The notes under the pieces: model-generated
What the model was told of the DNA's origin: nothing
Database searches by the model: none
The model's input: the letters and a program-made list of their open reading frames with translations, nothing else
Position numbers and translations under genes: made by a program
NCBI GenBank assembly: GCA_012729785.1
Contig: JAAYCL010000038.1
Span: 46,172 to 110,171, forward strand
Source: Chlamydiota bacterium
GTDB taxonomy: Bacteria > Auribacterota > Tritonobacteria > UBA1439
Length of the DNA stretch: 64,000 nt
Direction of reading: 5' to 3'
Part shown: positions 21,226 to 29,287 of the stretch, one piece after another
Layout: the number at the start of each line of letters is the position of its first letter
Numbering within the stretch: position 1 is the stretch's first letter

Positions 21226-22509
21226 CTACGAGACGCGGGCCCCCCGCCGGCCCGGGACCCCGTACGCGACCCACGACACGACGGCGCTCACCGCGGGATA
21301 GAACGGGCGGATCTCCTCCCCGTGCGCCGCGAAGGCGACAATCCCCGCCCCCGCGCAGACGGCGAGCGCCGCGGCGAGGGCCGCCCACCCGCGCCGCGCC
21401 CCCCGGCCGCTCCGCCTGAAGATCCCGCGCGCGACGAAGGGGAAGACGGCCGCGAGCGCGAGTTCGAGGAGCGCCGCGAGGCGCGGCCGCCGCAGGAACC
21501 GCCCGGCGAGGAGGGCGTCGACCGTTTCCGCGTGGAGGAGCGCCGCGGGCGCGGAGGCCGGGAGACGGCCCCATCGCCGCGCCGGGAGGGGCGCCTCGCA
21601 CTCCCCGAGGACAACCACCTTCCCCGCCCATTGCGACGCCTCCGCGCGCCCGAACAGGACATCCGCGGCGGAGACGATCTTCGGCCCCCTCCCCCCGCGC
21701 GAGGGAACAAGCCGCAGCATCCCGCGCGCATCGATGGGAATCAACCGCCCGTCGAGCTCGATCCCATCCGCCGCGCCGCCCTTGAGCCGCAGCGTCACCC
21801 GCGCCGTCTTCAGAACGGTCGAGGCGAGAGCGAGCGGGAGACTCATCAGGAAGCCGTCCCCCTCCGCGGAGACGAGAGGCGCCCCGCGCACCATCGGGTC
21901 CCCGCCGCGGGGAAATCGGGGAAGGCTGGAGGGGGGCTCCCGGCTATCCCGATCCTCCGGACGGGGAACATTCGTGAACCCCGCCGATGACGTCGATTCC
22001 GCGAGAGCGACATCCACGCATCCGGTGCCGTCCGCCTTCGGCATCCGATATTCGCGCGCCTTCCCCCACGGGTTGGTGACATAGCGGATGCGGGCGTTGC
22101 GGGGCGCGGGCGGCCCGCCAGCGGACGACTGGTACCCGAACCTGAGCGCGAAGCCGCTCGCCACGTTTCCCGCCCGCCGCGCGGCATCGGCGAGCGGCCG
22201 CCCCCCGTCGGACGAGGCGGGGCACGAAACGACGCCGATGGCGCGCGGGTTGCCGCGGGCGATCCGGTCCAGGAGCCGCCCCGCCACCGACGCCGGCCAC
22301 GGCCACGGCCCGACCTCGCGGCGGCTCGCGGCGTCCGCGGCGATCACGACGCAGACGTTTCGGGCGGGGGCGTTCGGGACGAGGAGGAGGACGAGATCCT
22401 GCGCGCGCGCGGCCCACGGGCGCAGGAACGCCGGCTCCGCGGCGGCGAACGCGGCCATGCAGGCGGCGAGCAGGCACGCCCCCGCCCCGTCCCGCACCCG
22501 CATCCCCAT
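21226..22509 (-). CDS. CHASE2-domain sensor protein without a visible output domain
   Basis: 427 residues: an N-terminal membrane segment (about 10-24), a large outer CHASE2-type domain (about 35-330; for example VCVVIAADAASRREVGPWPWP and PRAIGVV), then two or three C-terminal membrane helices (about 335-420). CHASE2 usually precedes an adenylate cyclase or histidine kinase; here the gene stops 8 residues after the last helix. The outer domain keeps the DAxSRREVGPWPWP signature. GGGAGGG precedes the ATG. It converges on glnA. Confidence 0.75.
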   Translation of the reverse strand: MGMRVRDGAGACLLAACMAAFAAAEPAFLRPWAARAQDLVLLLVPNAPARNVCVVIAADAASRREVGPWPWPASVAGRLLDRIARGNPRAIGVVSCPASSDGGRPLADAARRAGNVASGFALRFGYQSSAGGPPAPRNARIRYVTNPWGKAREYRMPKADGTGCVDVALAESTSSAGFTNVPRPEDRDSREPPSSLPRFPRGGDPMVRGAPLVSAEGDGFLMSLPLALASTVLKTARVTLRLKGGAADGIELDGRLIPIDARGMLRLVPSRGGRGPKIVSAADVLFGRAEASQWAGKVVVLGECEAPLPARRWGRLPASAPAALLHAETVDALLAGRFLRRPRLAALLELALAAVFPFVARGIFRRSGRGARRGWAALAAALAVCAGAGIVAFAAHGEEIRPFYPAVSAVVSWVAYGVPGRRGARVS

Positions 22510-22636
22510 CCCTCCCGTCTTTAGGCCGCCGCGCGACGGCGCACCGGCTATGGATCTCGAGGACCGCGCCGAACCGCTTCGCGTGCACCGCCGGCGCCTG
22601 CATGCTACCGCGCCCGAGGCCCGGCGTCAACGCCCG

Positions 22637-23527
22637 CTACCGGGCGCGTGGATGGAATTTTGCGTGGATCCCCTTGAGGCGGTTTGTGTCGACGTGCGTG
22701 TAGGTCTGCGTCGTGGAGATGTCGGCGTGCCCGAGCATCTCCTGCACGACCCTGAGATCGGCGCCGTGCGCGAGGAGGTGCGTGGCGAACGTGTGCCGGA
22801 GCGTGTGCGGCGTGATCCCCTTCCCGATCCCCGCCAGGCGGGCGTGCTGCGTGACGATCCGCCAGACCCCCTGGCGGGTGAACCCTCTCCCGCGGCGCGT
22901 GAGGAAGAGGACGCCGGGGGAGGCGGGGCGGGCGAACGCGGGGCGCGTCTCGGCGAGGTAGCTTTTCACGGCCTTCCGCGCCTGCCGCCCCAGCGGCACG
23001 ATCCGCTCCTTCGACCCCTTCCCCAGGCACCGGAGGTACCCGACCTCGAGGTTCACCTCCTCCGTCTTCAATCCCGCGACCTCGGAGACCCGCAGCCCGG
23101 TGGCGTACATCAGCTCGAGGATCGCCCGGTCGCGGCGGCCCTCGTGCGTGCCGGGCCGGGGCGCGGCGAGGAGCCGCTCGGTCTCCTCCACCGAGAGCAC
23201 CTCGGGGAGGTGTTTCCAGATCTTCGGGCTCTCGAGGACGTCGGTGATGTCGGCGCGCACGTACCGATTGGAGGCGAGGAAACGGAAGAAGACCTTGAGC
23301 GCGGCGAGGAAGCGCGAGAGCGACGAGCCCGCGAGGCCCCGCCGCTTCTCCGCCATCAGGTGCTCCCCGATCAGCTCGCGCGTCACGCCGTCGAGCGTGC
23401 GCACCCCGCGCTTCTCCAGGAACGCGAGCAGCCCGAGGAGGTCGCTCCGGTAGGCGGCGATCGTGAGGGGGGAGAGCCCCCGCTCGACGGCGAGGTAGTT
23501 CAGAAACTCATCGAGGAAAACCCGCAT
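22637..23527 (-). CDS. xerD: Tyrosine recombinase, XerC/XerD type
   Basis: A 296-residue site-specific recombinase of standard length. All catalytic residues are present: R146 (ATGLRVSE), K173 (GKGSKER), H241 and R244 (HTLRHTFA), H267 (LGHADI) and the nucleophile Y276 (TQTYTH). The N-terminal SAM-like core-binding domain covers about 1-100. The most likely role is chromosome dimer resolution at dif, the XerD-like member. There is no integron or prophage context. It ends the MBL-xer pair (gap 9 nt). Confidence 0.93.
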   Translation of the reverse strand: MRVFLDEFLNYLAVERGLSPLTIAAYRSDLLGLLAFLEKRGVRTLDGVTRELIGEHLMAEKRRGLAGSSLSRFLAALKVFFRFLASNRYVRADITDVLESPKIWKHLPEVLSVEETERLLAAPRPGTHEGRRDRAILELMYATGLRVSEVAGLKTEEVNLEVGYLRCLGKGSKERIVPLGRQARKAVKSYLAETRPAFARPASPGVLFLTRRGRGFTRQGVWRIVTQHARLAGIGKGITPHTLRHTFATHLLAHGADLRVVQEMLGHADISTTQTYTHVDTNRLKGIHAKFHPRAR

Positions 23528-23536
23528 GGCGCACCG

Positions 23537-24190
23537 TCAGAGCCGGAGATAGGGGTTGGAGTTCCGCTCCCTGCCGAGCGTCGTCTCCGGCCCGTGCCCG
23601 GGGAGGAGCAGCGTCTCGTCGGGCAACGGCAGTATCCTGTCCCTGATCGACGCCTCGAGCGCCTCCTGCGAGCCCCCCGGAAGGTCGGTCCTCCCGACGG
23701 AGCCGGCGAAGAGCGTGTCGCCGCTCAGGAGGATCGGCGGGGAGCTCAGATCGTGGAGGAGACAGATGCCCCCGGGCGAGTGGCCCGGCGTGTGGACGAC
23801 CCTGAAAACGATTTCTCCCGGAGCGATCGCGTCCCCGTCCTCGAGCAGGGCGTCGGGAGGGGGCGGGGGTTCGAACGGCAGGCCGAGCCTTTGCAGCAGC
23901 GGCTCCGCATGCCGCAGCATCGCCGCCTCGGCGCGGTGCATCAGGACCGGGACGCCGAAGCGGGCCTTCAGGGCGGCGTTGGCGCCCGCGTGATCGGGGT
24001 GGGCGTGCGTGTTGACGATGCAGCGCGGCCTGAGGCCTTCCTCCAGCACCCGCGCGGCGATCCGGTCCGCGTCGCCGCCCGGGTCGACGATCGCCGCCTC
24101 GCGGGTCCGCGGGCAGGCCGCGACATAGCAGTTGGCCTGCAGCGGGCCGACGACGAGCCGGTGAATCAGGGGACGAGTCGCGGTTTTCAT
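23537..24190 (-). CDS. MBL-fold metallohydrolase (glyoxalase II / GloB-like)
   Basis: A 217-residue hydrolase with the metal motif THAHPDHAG (H62, H64, D66, H67), GHSPGG (about 145-150), SGDTLFAGSVGRTDLPGG (about 163-180) and PGHGPETT near the end. Typical of hydroxyacylglutathione hydrolase-like thioesterases; substrate unproven. It begins 9 nt upstream of the xer gene. A TGGTAGGAT element about 16 nt before the ATG may be its -10. Confidence 0.9.
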   Translation of the reverse strand: MKTATRPLIHRLVVGPLQANCYVAACPRTREAAIVDPGGDADRIAARVLEEGLRPRCIVNTHAHPDHAGANAALKARFGVPVLMHRAEAAMLRHAEPLLQRLGLPFEPPPPPDALLEDGDAIAPGEIVFRVVHTPGHSPGGICLLHDLSSPPILLSGDTLFAGSVGRTDLPGGSQEALEASIRDRILPLPDETLLLPGHGPETTLGRERNSNPYLRL

Positions 24191-24256
24191 CGGGGCGCCG
24201 TCCCGTATCCTACCATGTTCGGGCGCGGAGTGCGACGGGGGCCCGGGGGCGACGCC

Positions 24257-25447
24257 CTATCGCCAGCCAAAGCCGCGAGCGGAGTAGGGGTCCGTACCGG
24301 CGGAGAGAAAACCGGAGGGACGGCGTGAAGACGGTGGCTGGAAGTTGGCCGGCACCACCGCGGGCGTCGCCCCCCCGTCGAGGGGGTCAGTCGAGAGATG
24401 GGATTCGATGAGATCGCTGTAGCCGTCCCGATCGGTGTCGGGGCGGCGCGCGTCCAGGTCGGTGCCGGAGGGGCCGGCGTCGGGATCATACGGCGCGTAG
24501 GAGGACGGGTCACCGTCGTAGCCGACCTCGTCGCGGTCCCCGACTCCGTCGCCGTCGGAATCCGCCAGATTCGGATCCGTGCCGAAACGCACCACCTCGT
24601 CGCCGTCGCCGAGGAGATCCCCGTCACTGTCAGGAGAGAGCGGATCGGTGCCCCACACATGCACCTCGGCGCCGTCGTTCAACTCGTCCCCATCCGTGTC
24701 GGAGGCGAGGGGATTCGTCCCGCGGACGGAGACCTCGTCCCCGTCGCTCAATCCGTCCCCGTCCGTGTCGAGGCTCGTCGGGTCCGTCCCGGCCCGGTAC
24801 TCGGCCAGGTCGTTCAGCCAGTCGCCATCCCCGTCGGCGGTTCCGTCGTGCGAGAGATCCCCGAAGAAACGGACCTCAAAGGCGTCACCCATCCCGTCGT
24901 CGTCGCCGTCATCGTTGATGACGAGCGTCTCGTCGCACCACGCGAAGCCGTACTCGCCCGCGGGGAGGTCCGCCTCCCATGCGGCGAAATAGGGCGGCCA
25001 CTCGAACGGAAGATACGAGGTGCCGCTCAGGCGGCATGAGATGACGAGCGACGAGCCCGCCGGGAGCGGATTCGCCCGCTCCTCGTACCTGCCCGGTTCC
25101 TCGAGTATCCAGTGGTGCGCGTTCGTCTCCGGGTACACGTCGTGCGTCGATACCTCGTACAGGTAGTCGGCGAGGGGGGCGCCGTCTATCGACACCCCGA
25201 TCGTTTCGACGTCATAGGCGGCGGGGATATGCTCGGTGAAGACCAGCCCGCGCAGGGAGGAGGCGCTGAGGTTGTCGATGCGAACGGTGAGCTCGAGGGG
25301 GATGCCGGGCATGATGAGCAGGGACTCGTACTCCCTCCCGACGGCGACGGCCACGCCCTCGGGATACACGTGCCCCGACGCCCGGGTGTGCGCCGGGACC
25401 AGGAGCGCCGCCGCGAGTACCGCTGAAGGCAACCTCATCAGATCCAT
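24257..25447 (-). CDS. Secreted thrombospondin type 3 repeat protein
   Basis: 396 residues: signal peptide (about 1-24, ending HTRAS), an N-terminal beta-sandwich-like domain (about 28-175) and six or more calcium-binding type 3 repeats (about 180-345) of the form DTDGDGLSDGDEV...GTNPL. It ends with a short tail, SRRPSGFLSAGTDPYSARGF then GWR, that is shared with the frameshifted neighbour at 26906. Its ATG overlaps the end of the Tat-DUF362 gene by 10 nt, so the two are made together. Confidence 0.85.
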   Translation of the reverse strand: MDLMRLPSAVLAAALLVPAHTRASGHVYPEGVAVAVGREYESLLIMPGIPLELTVRIDNLSASSLRGLVFTEHIPAAYDVETIGVSIDGAPLADYLYEVSTHDVYPETNAHHWILEEPGRYEERANPLPAGSSLVISCRLSGTSYLPFEWPPYFAAWEADLPAGEYGFAWCDETLVINDDGDDDGMGDAFEVRFFGDLSHDGTADGDGDWLNDLAEYRAGTDPTSLDTDGDGLSDGDEVSVRGTNPLASDTDGDELNDGAEVHVWGTDPLSPDSDGDLLGDGDEVVRFGTDPNLADSDGDGVGDRDEVGYDGDPSSYAPYDPDAGPSGTDLDARRPDTDRDGYSDLIESHLSTDPLDGGATPAVVPANFQPPSSRRPSGFLSAGTDPYSARGFGWR

Positions 25448-26763
25448 GCCCCCTCGTAGTAGTACTCCACGAGCCGCTGAACGTCGATCGCCGAGGCGCC
25501 GCCCTCGCGGTGCTTCTTCGACATCATATCGAGCGCCCCCCGCACGCCGTGCGCCACCATGATGCCGCTCTCCTGGCTGTTCGCCGCGTAGCCGTAGCCC
25601 CGGATCGTCGTCTCGGCCTGCGCGAGGTAGTTCTTCAACCTCCCCGCGTTGTCGGGATGGTGTCGAGCGTCGCCGGTGGCAGGGTAGAGAACGTATTTCG
25701 AGGCGACGACGTCGAGCGCCACCGGGTCTACAGAGGCGAGCAGCGTCGCCGTGTGCGGGGCGAGGCTCTCGCTGTAGGTCTCGCAGCCCGGCCCGCCGCT
25801 CTTCACTACATGGATTGCGTCCAGCACGTGCAGATCGGCCCTGCGGATTGCCGACCAGATTGTCCCTGTCGTCTTCCCGAGGTCCAGGTAGTGGTACGGT
25901 GACGTGCCGAAGGGCGCGAGCTCCATCGAGAGGAGGCCGTAGGAGTGCTTGAGGGCCCCCGTCACCTGCGCCCCGCCGTGGTCTTTCAAGACCGGCACGT
26001 TGATGAGGCGGAGCCGGTCCTCGTAGGCCGCGCCGTTCCAGATGCCGTTCTTCAGGTTTATCTTGGTCCCGAAGGGGGTCGTGATCTTCGGGTAGGTGAC
26101 CGTGCCGAAGGCCACATAGCCGTCGCGCGTCTGATCTCCCTCTGTCACCCCCACGCTCCGGATGGTGTCGAGAAGGTAGGCGCTGATGCGGGTCACCCCG
26201 GAGAACATCGACACGACAGCGTTGAACGACTGCGAGTGGTCCACCGCGTTGGCGTGCACGCCGGGCCCGAGTTCCCCTGGATCCTGGTCGCAGTCGAAAC
26301 TACCCCGCCCCTGCCCGTTCTCGACGATGACGATCTCGCCCGAGAAAGTGTCGGGGTGCTCGATGATCCGCTGGATGAGCCCGCGGAGCACGTCGGTGTT
26401 CGTCGCGCCCCGGTAGCACCACTGGCCGTTCACCTTGATGACCACCACATCGTCCGCGTGGATGATGCCGGTCGGCCCCGTGAGGAGATCGCGCGTAGTG
26501 TCGCTCTGATAGAACGGCCTCTCGCACGAGGAGAAGAGAGAGAGTACGGTATCCAGTCCCGCGTGACGGTTGGCCCCGTGCACGAACGGGTTCTCCGGGA
26601 TGTTCCCCACCCTGAGGACAAGCGTCTTGTCAGTCGAAGCCGCCCACGCTCGGCGCAGCAGACCGCCCTTGAGGGAAAGAGCGAGCGCTGCGCCCCCCGC
26701 GGCTGACGTCTTGATGAACTGGCGCCGGTTCATCTTCCGGCCCGGGCATTGGTGTCGTATCAT
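25438..26763 (-). CDS. Tat-exported DUF362 protein
   Basis: 441 residues. A twin-arginine signal (RRQFIK at 13-18, then GGAALALSLKGGLL) precedes a DUF362 domain (about 50-430), with VLKDHGGAQVTGALKHSYG (about 255-273) as the conserved core. Unlike the DUF362 protein at 16998 it has no ferredoxin CxxCxxC insert. Tat export suggests it folds with a cofactor before transport. Start at ATG 26763 because AGGGAGAG lies just upstream; the ORF is open 26 codons further, into an AT-rich leader. Confidence 0.85.
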   Translation of the reverse strand: MIRHQCPGRKMNRRQFIKTSAAGGAALALSLKGGLLRRAWAASTDKTLVLRVGNIPENPFVHGANRHAGLDTVLSLFSSCERPFYQSDTTRDLLTGPTGIIHADDVVVIKVNGQWCYRGATNTDVLRGLIQRIIEHPDTFSGEIVIVENGQGRGSFDCDQDPGELGPGVHANAVDHSQSFNAVVSMFSGVTRISAYLLDTIRSVGVTEGDQTRDGYVAFGTVTYPKITTPFGTKINLKNGIWNGAAYEDRLRLINVPVLKDHGGAQVTGALKHSYGLLSMELAPFGTSPYHYLDLGKTTGTIWSAIRRADLHVLDAIHVVKSGGPGCETYSESLAPHTATLLASVDPVALDVVASKYVLYPATGDARHHPDNAGRLKNYLAQAETTIRGYGYAANSQESGIMVAHGVRGALDMMSKKHREGGASAIDVQRLVEYYYEGAWI

Positions 26764-26839
26764 AATCTCTCCCTGCAAGAGATACGGATGCGACCATACA
26801 CTTTTCATCTCTACGCTAGCATCATCCAGCCTGAATATC

Positions 26840-26858
26840 AATAGTTACTTTTACTATT
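26840..26858. repeat. AT-rich inverted repeat upstream of the Tat-DUF362 gene
   Basis: AATAGT and ACTATT arms around a 7-nt loop in the only clearly AT-rich stretch here (about 26815-26875). It lies in the leader of the DUF362/thrombospondin pair, so it may be an operator or a weak terminator for the gene upstream. Confidence 0.3.
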
Positions 26859-26905
26859 AACATGCAAAACTCTCACCCACATTCAGCGGTCCTACCGTAC
26901 CCAGT

Positions 26906-27486
26906 TCAGGCCCACCCGTAGCCTCGCGGGCTCGGGGAGTCCGCGGCGTCCACGCAAAATCCAGACGGATTCCTTGAATTCGCTGCACGCCGGAGGTTGA
27001 GGCGGACGCCACCGGAAGGAGCGCCTTCCCCCGTGTCCCATCCGCACTGTGCCTCTATGTAATCGCTGTAGCCGTCATTGTCGGAATCCGGACTCGTGGC
27101 CGAGGTGAGGAAGCTGAGGATCTCCTCCCCGTCGTCGAGGCTGTCGCCGTCGTGGTCGTCATTGCGCGGATCGGCAGGGCACTGCTCCAGCTCATCCCGG
27201 CTGGTCAGCCCGTCCCCGTCCCGGTCACCGTCCAAGTCGTCAGAGGCATCGCGCGGGTCGGTCCCATCATGGAGCTCCGCGAGGTCGCCCGTGCCCCCGC
27301 CATCGGTGTTGATCCCGCACCCCGCCATGAAGGGGACGGAAAACGTTCTGCCCTCGACGGCACCGATGTAGCGGGGGATTCTGCCGATTACTGCGTCGCG
27401 GAGATCGACGGTGGCGGCGGGGGCCACGCGGGGAGCGCACGCATGCACAAGGCAACGGCGCTACTGATGATGCAGCCGGCTTTCAC
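26906..27486 (-). pseudogene. Frameshifted thrombospondin type 3 repeat protein
   Basis: The body (from about 27420 to 26906) encodes type 3 repeats (DGDRDGDGLTSRDEL, DHDGDSLDDGEE, DSDNDGYSDYIEAQ) and the tail NPSGFCVDAADSPSPRGYGW. That frame has no signal peptide and only a poor GTG at 27448. In another frame a GTG at 27486, after GGGGGCAGC, gives a good signal peptide (CIISSAVALCMRALPAW), which runs into a stop near 27388. A one-base change at the G5 run 27419-27423 would join the two. It could be a decayed gene, a programmed -1 shift or a sequencing error. It is a paralogue of the protein at 24257. Confidence 0.6.
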
Positions 27487-27516
27487 CGCTGCCCCCACGG
27501 TGCAGGTAGGGCGTAT

Positions 27517-27578
27517 CGAAATGGCTTCGTCCGATTATTCCGGCTTCCGTTTCCCGGCGTATTTCGGAAGCCATTTCG
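27517..27578. repeat. Inverted repeat between convergent-spaced minus-strand genes
   Basis: CGAAATGGCTTC (27517-27528) and GAAGCCATTTCG (27567-27578), a perfect 12-bp stem, with a nested GGCTTCCG / CGGAAGCC pair inside. It lies between the flippase-like gene and the frameshifted repeat gene. There is no T tract; possible transcript-end hairpin. Confidence 0.4.
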
Positions 27579-27626
27579 GAGGATTCCCCCGACGGAACGC
27601 GGGCTGCTACGCGAGGGAACGCGAAT

Positions 27627-28670
27627 TCAGCGGGGTGTTCCGCCGGGGCGCAGGAGGGGCGCCCCGAGGACGGCCAGGGCGAGGGCGCCGAGCGTGTAGC
27701 CGAAGACCTGCGTGATCACGTGGGCGGAGACGCCGGAGAGCACCGCGAGGTCCTTCGGGTAACCGAGGAGATAGAACGCCCCCGCCCATACCCCCTCGTA
27801 CGCCCCGAAGCCGCCGATCCCGCTCACCGGCGTGCTCGCGGAGAGCTCTGCGAGCGACGCCCCGACGAAAACCGGCCAGAACCCGATGCGGCGGAGCGTG
27901 TAGACGTCCGGATCGATCGGGTTGAGGATCGCGTAGACGAGGAACATCAGGCACGCGTACTTGAGCGCCCGGACGATGAACGAGAGCCAGAGCGCGCGCC
28001 CGAACAGCCCGGCGCGCGCGATCCGCTCGACGCGATCCGCCGTGCGCGCGCAGATCTCCTCCACCGCCGCCCTCTTCAGGCGCGGCGGGCGGAGCCGCGC
28101 GCCGGCCCGCCCCGCCGCGCGGAGCAGGGACGGCAGGTACAGCAAGACCGTGACGGAGAGGAGGAAGAAGGCGGCGGCGACCGCGGCGAGGAGCATCGGC
28201 GACACCCCGAGCCTCCACCCGCCCACCATCGCGATTCCGATCGCCATCAGCGGGACCATCACGACCATGTCCAGGAGGAAGGCCAGCGCCCAGATGGAGG
28301 TTCCCGCATCCACCGGATAGCCGAAGCGGGTGCGCAGGACCACGATGTAGACCGTCGAGCCAATCCGCGCCGGGAGGAGGTCGGCGAAGAGGTTCCGCAC
28401 GAAGGTCACGAGGAGCATCTGCCATCGCCCGATCGTGACGCCGGCGCCCGCGGCGCGGACGAGCAGCATGTACCGCTCGTTGCGGAACAGGGTCGAGAGA
28501 AGACTCAGTGCCGTGTAGGCCAGCAGTCCCGGCACGGAGGCGCTCCGCACGGAGCGGGCGATCTCCCCCGGGCTGACCACCGTCAGGAGATAGCCGATCA
28601 CCCCCACGCTCACGATCGCGGAGGCCGCGACGTACCACGTGTGCCTGCCGCCCGGCAGCCGCATCCTCAC
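27627..28670 (-). CDS. LPG_synthase_TM / UPF0104 family integral membrane protein (flippase-like)
   Basis: 347 residues with about eight membrane helices. It has the family marks LLSTLFRNERYMLLVRAAG, LFADLLPARIGSTVYIVVL (about 95-113) and SASTPVSGIGGFGAYEGVWAG (about 275-295), as in the transmembrane half of MprF and the TIGR00374 group. No soluble lysyltransferase half is present. Proposed roles in the family are lipid or glycolipid translocation; the specific job here is unknown. Confidence 0.85.
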   Translation of the reverse strand: MRMRLPGGRHTWYVAASAIVSVGVIGYLLTVVSPGEIARSVRSASVPGLLAYTALSLLSTLFRNERYMLLVRAAGAGVTIGRWQMLLVTFVRNLFADLLPARIGSTVYIVVLRTRFGYPVDAGTSIWALAFLLDMVVMVPLMAIGIAMVGGWRLGVSPMLLAAVAAAFFLLSVTVLLYLPSLLRAAGRAGARLRPPRLKRAAVEEICARTADRVERIARAGLFGRALWLSFIVRALKYACLMFLVYAILNPIDPDVYTLRRIGFWPVFVGASLAELSASTPVSGIGGFGAYEGVWAGAFYLLGYPKDLAVLSGVSAHVITQVFGYTLGALALAVLGAPLLRPGGTPR

Positions 28671-28820
28671 CCTTCCCCCGGCGAGCCGCCGGGTATACGT
28701 GCCTTCGAACGCGCCCCCCGTCCCGGCCGCTCCCGGGCGGGACAGGCCCGTGTGCGCACGGTCGACGCCCTCGCCGCGCCTCCCGCCGCCGGCGCCCGCT
28801 CCCCCCCCTCAGGCGTCGTT

Positions 28821-29198
28821 TCAGGTTCCAGGGGCCCGGCCGGCGGGGCCGTCGAAAACACAGCGCCCGGCGAGCACGAACGCCTGCGGACCGCAACCGC
28901 GGCGCACCGCGGTTCCGAGGCCGGAGCGGAAGGTGCGGCACCAGCGGCACCGCCCGTCTTTGCCCCGGCCTGTGATGCGAAGCTCCATCCGCCCCCTGTC
29001 GAGGGAGGCGAGGTTCACCGCCACCGCTTCGAGCTTCGCCTTGCCGTGGGCCCAGCTGCTGATGTCGCGGACCAGGGCCGGCATCGGGGCCCCGTCGAAG
29101 CGCAGCAGCCAGCGGCATCCCTGCCCGCGTCCCCCGTCTCGATCGAAATCGAGCGTCAGCGACCCCCGGTGCAACTCCCCCGCCGCTTTCCCGTCCAT
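28821..29198 (-). CDS. Hypothetical protein (125 aa)
   Basis: Not recognised. A soluble 125-residue protein, size and strand pattern (LVRDISSWAHGKAKLEAVAVNL) reminiscent of PilZ-type domains, but the PilZ RxxxR and DxSxxG motifs are only partly matched (VRDISSWAHG). It contains a CRWC pair. GGGGGTGGGG precedes the ATG and a good promoter (29244-29272) lies 46 nt upstream, which argues that it is expressed. Confidence 0.5.
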   Translation of the reverse strand: MDGKAAGELHRGSLTLDFDRDGGRGQGCRWLLRFDGAPMPALVRDISSWAHGKAKLEAVAVNLASLDRGRMELRITGRGKDGRCRWCRTFRSGLGTAVRRGCGPQAFVLAGRCVFDGPAGRAPGT

Positions 29199-29243
29199 AC
29201 CCCACCCCCTTTCACCCTACTAGTCGCGAAAAGGGGCGGATCC

Positions 29244-29272
29244 ATTACAAGGTATTTTGCGTATTGTAACAA
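29244..29272 (-). promoter_or_regulatory. Sigma70-like promoter (minus strand)
   Basis: Read on the minus strand: TTGTTA, 17-nt spacer, TGTAAT. The segment is AT-rich in a GC-rich setting. It would drive the 125-residue gene and perhaps the flippase-like gene beyond. Confidence 0.5.
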
Positions 29273-29287
29273 AAACCGAACGCCGCA

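Noticed and set aside
22637..23527. Integron or mobile-element integrase
   Set aside because: The protein looks like a housekeeping Xer recombinase, with no attI/attC-like sites, cassettes or direct repeats next to it; palindromes in the window are far away.
22088..24328. A 746-codon plus-strand open frame across the CHASE2, xer and MBL genes
   Set aside because: Antisense shadow; the minus-strand genes have complete catalytic motifs and ribosome-binding sites.
28671..28820. A gene between the flippase-like protein and the 125-residue protein
   Set aside because: Only Pro/Ala-rich frames with no start or ribosome-binding site.
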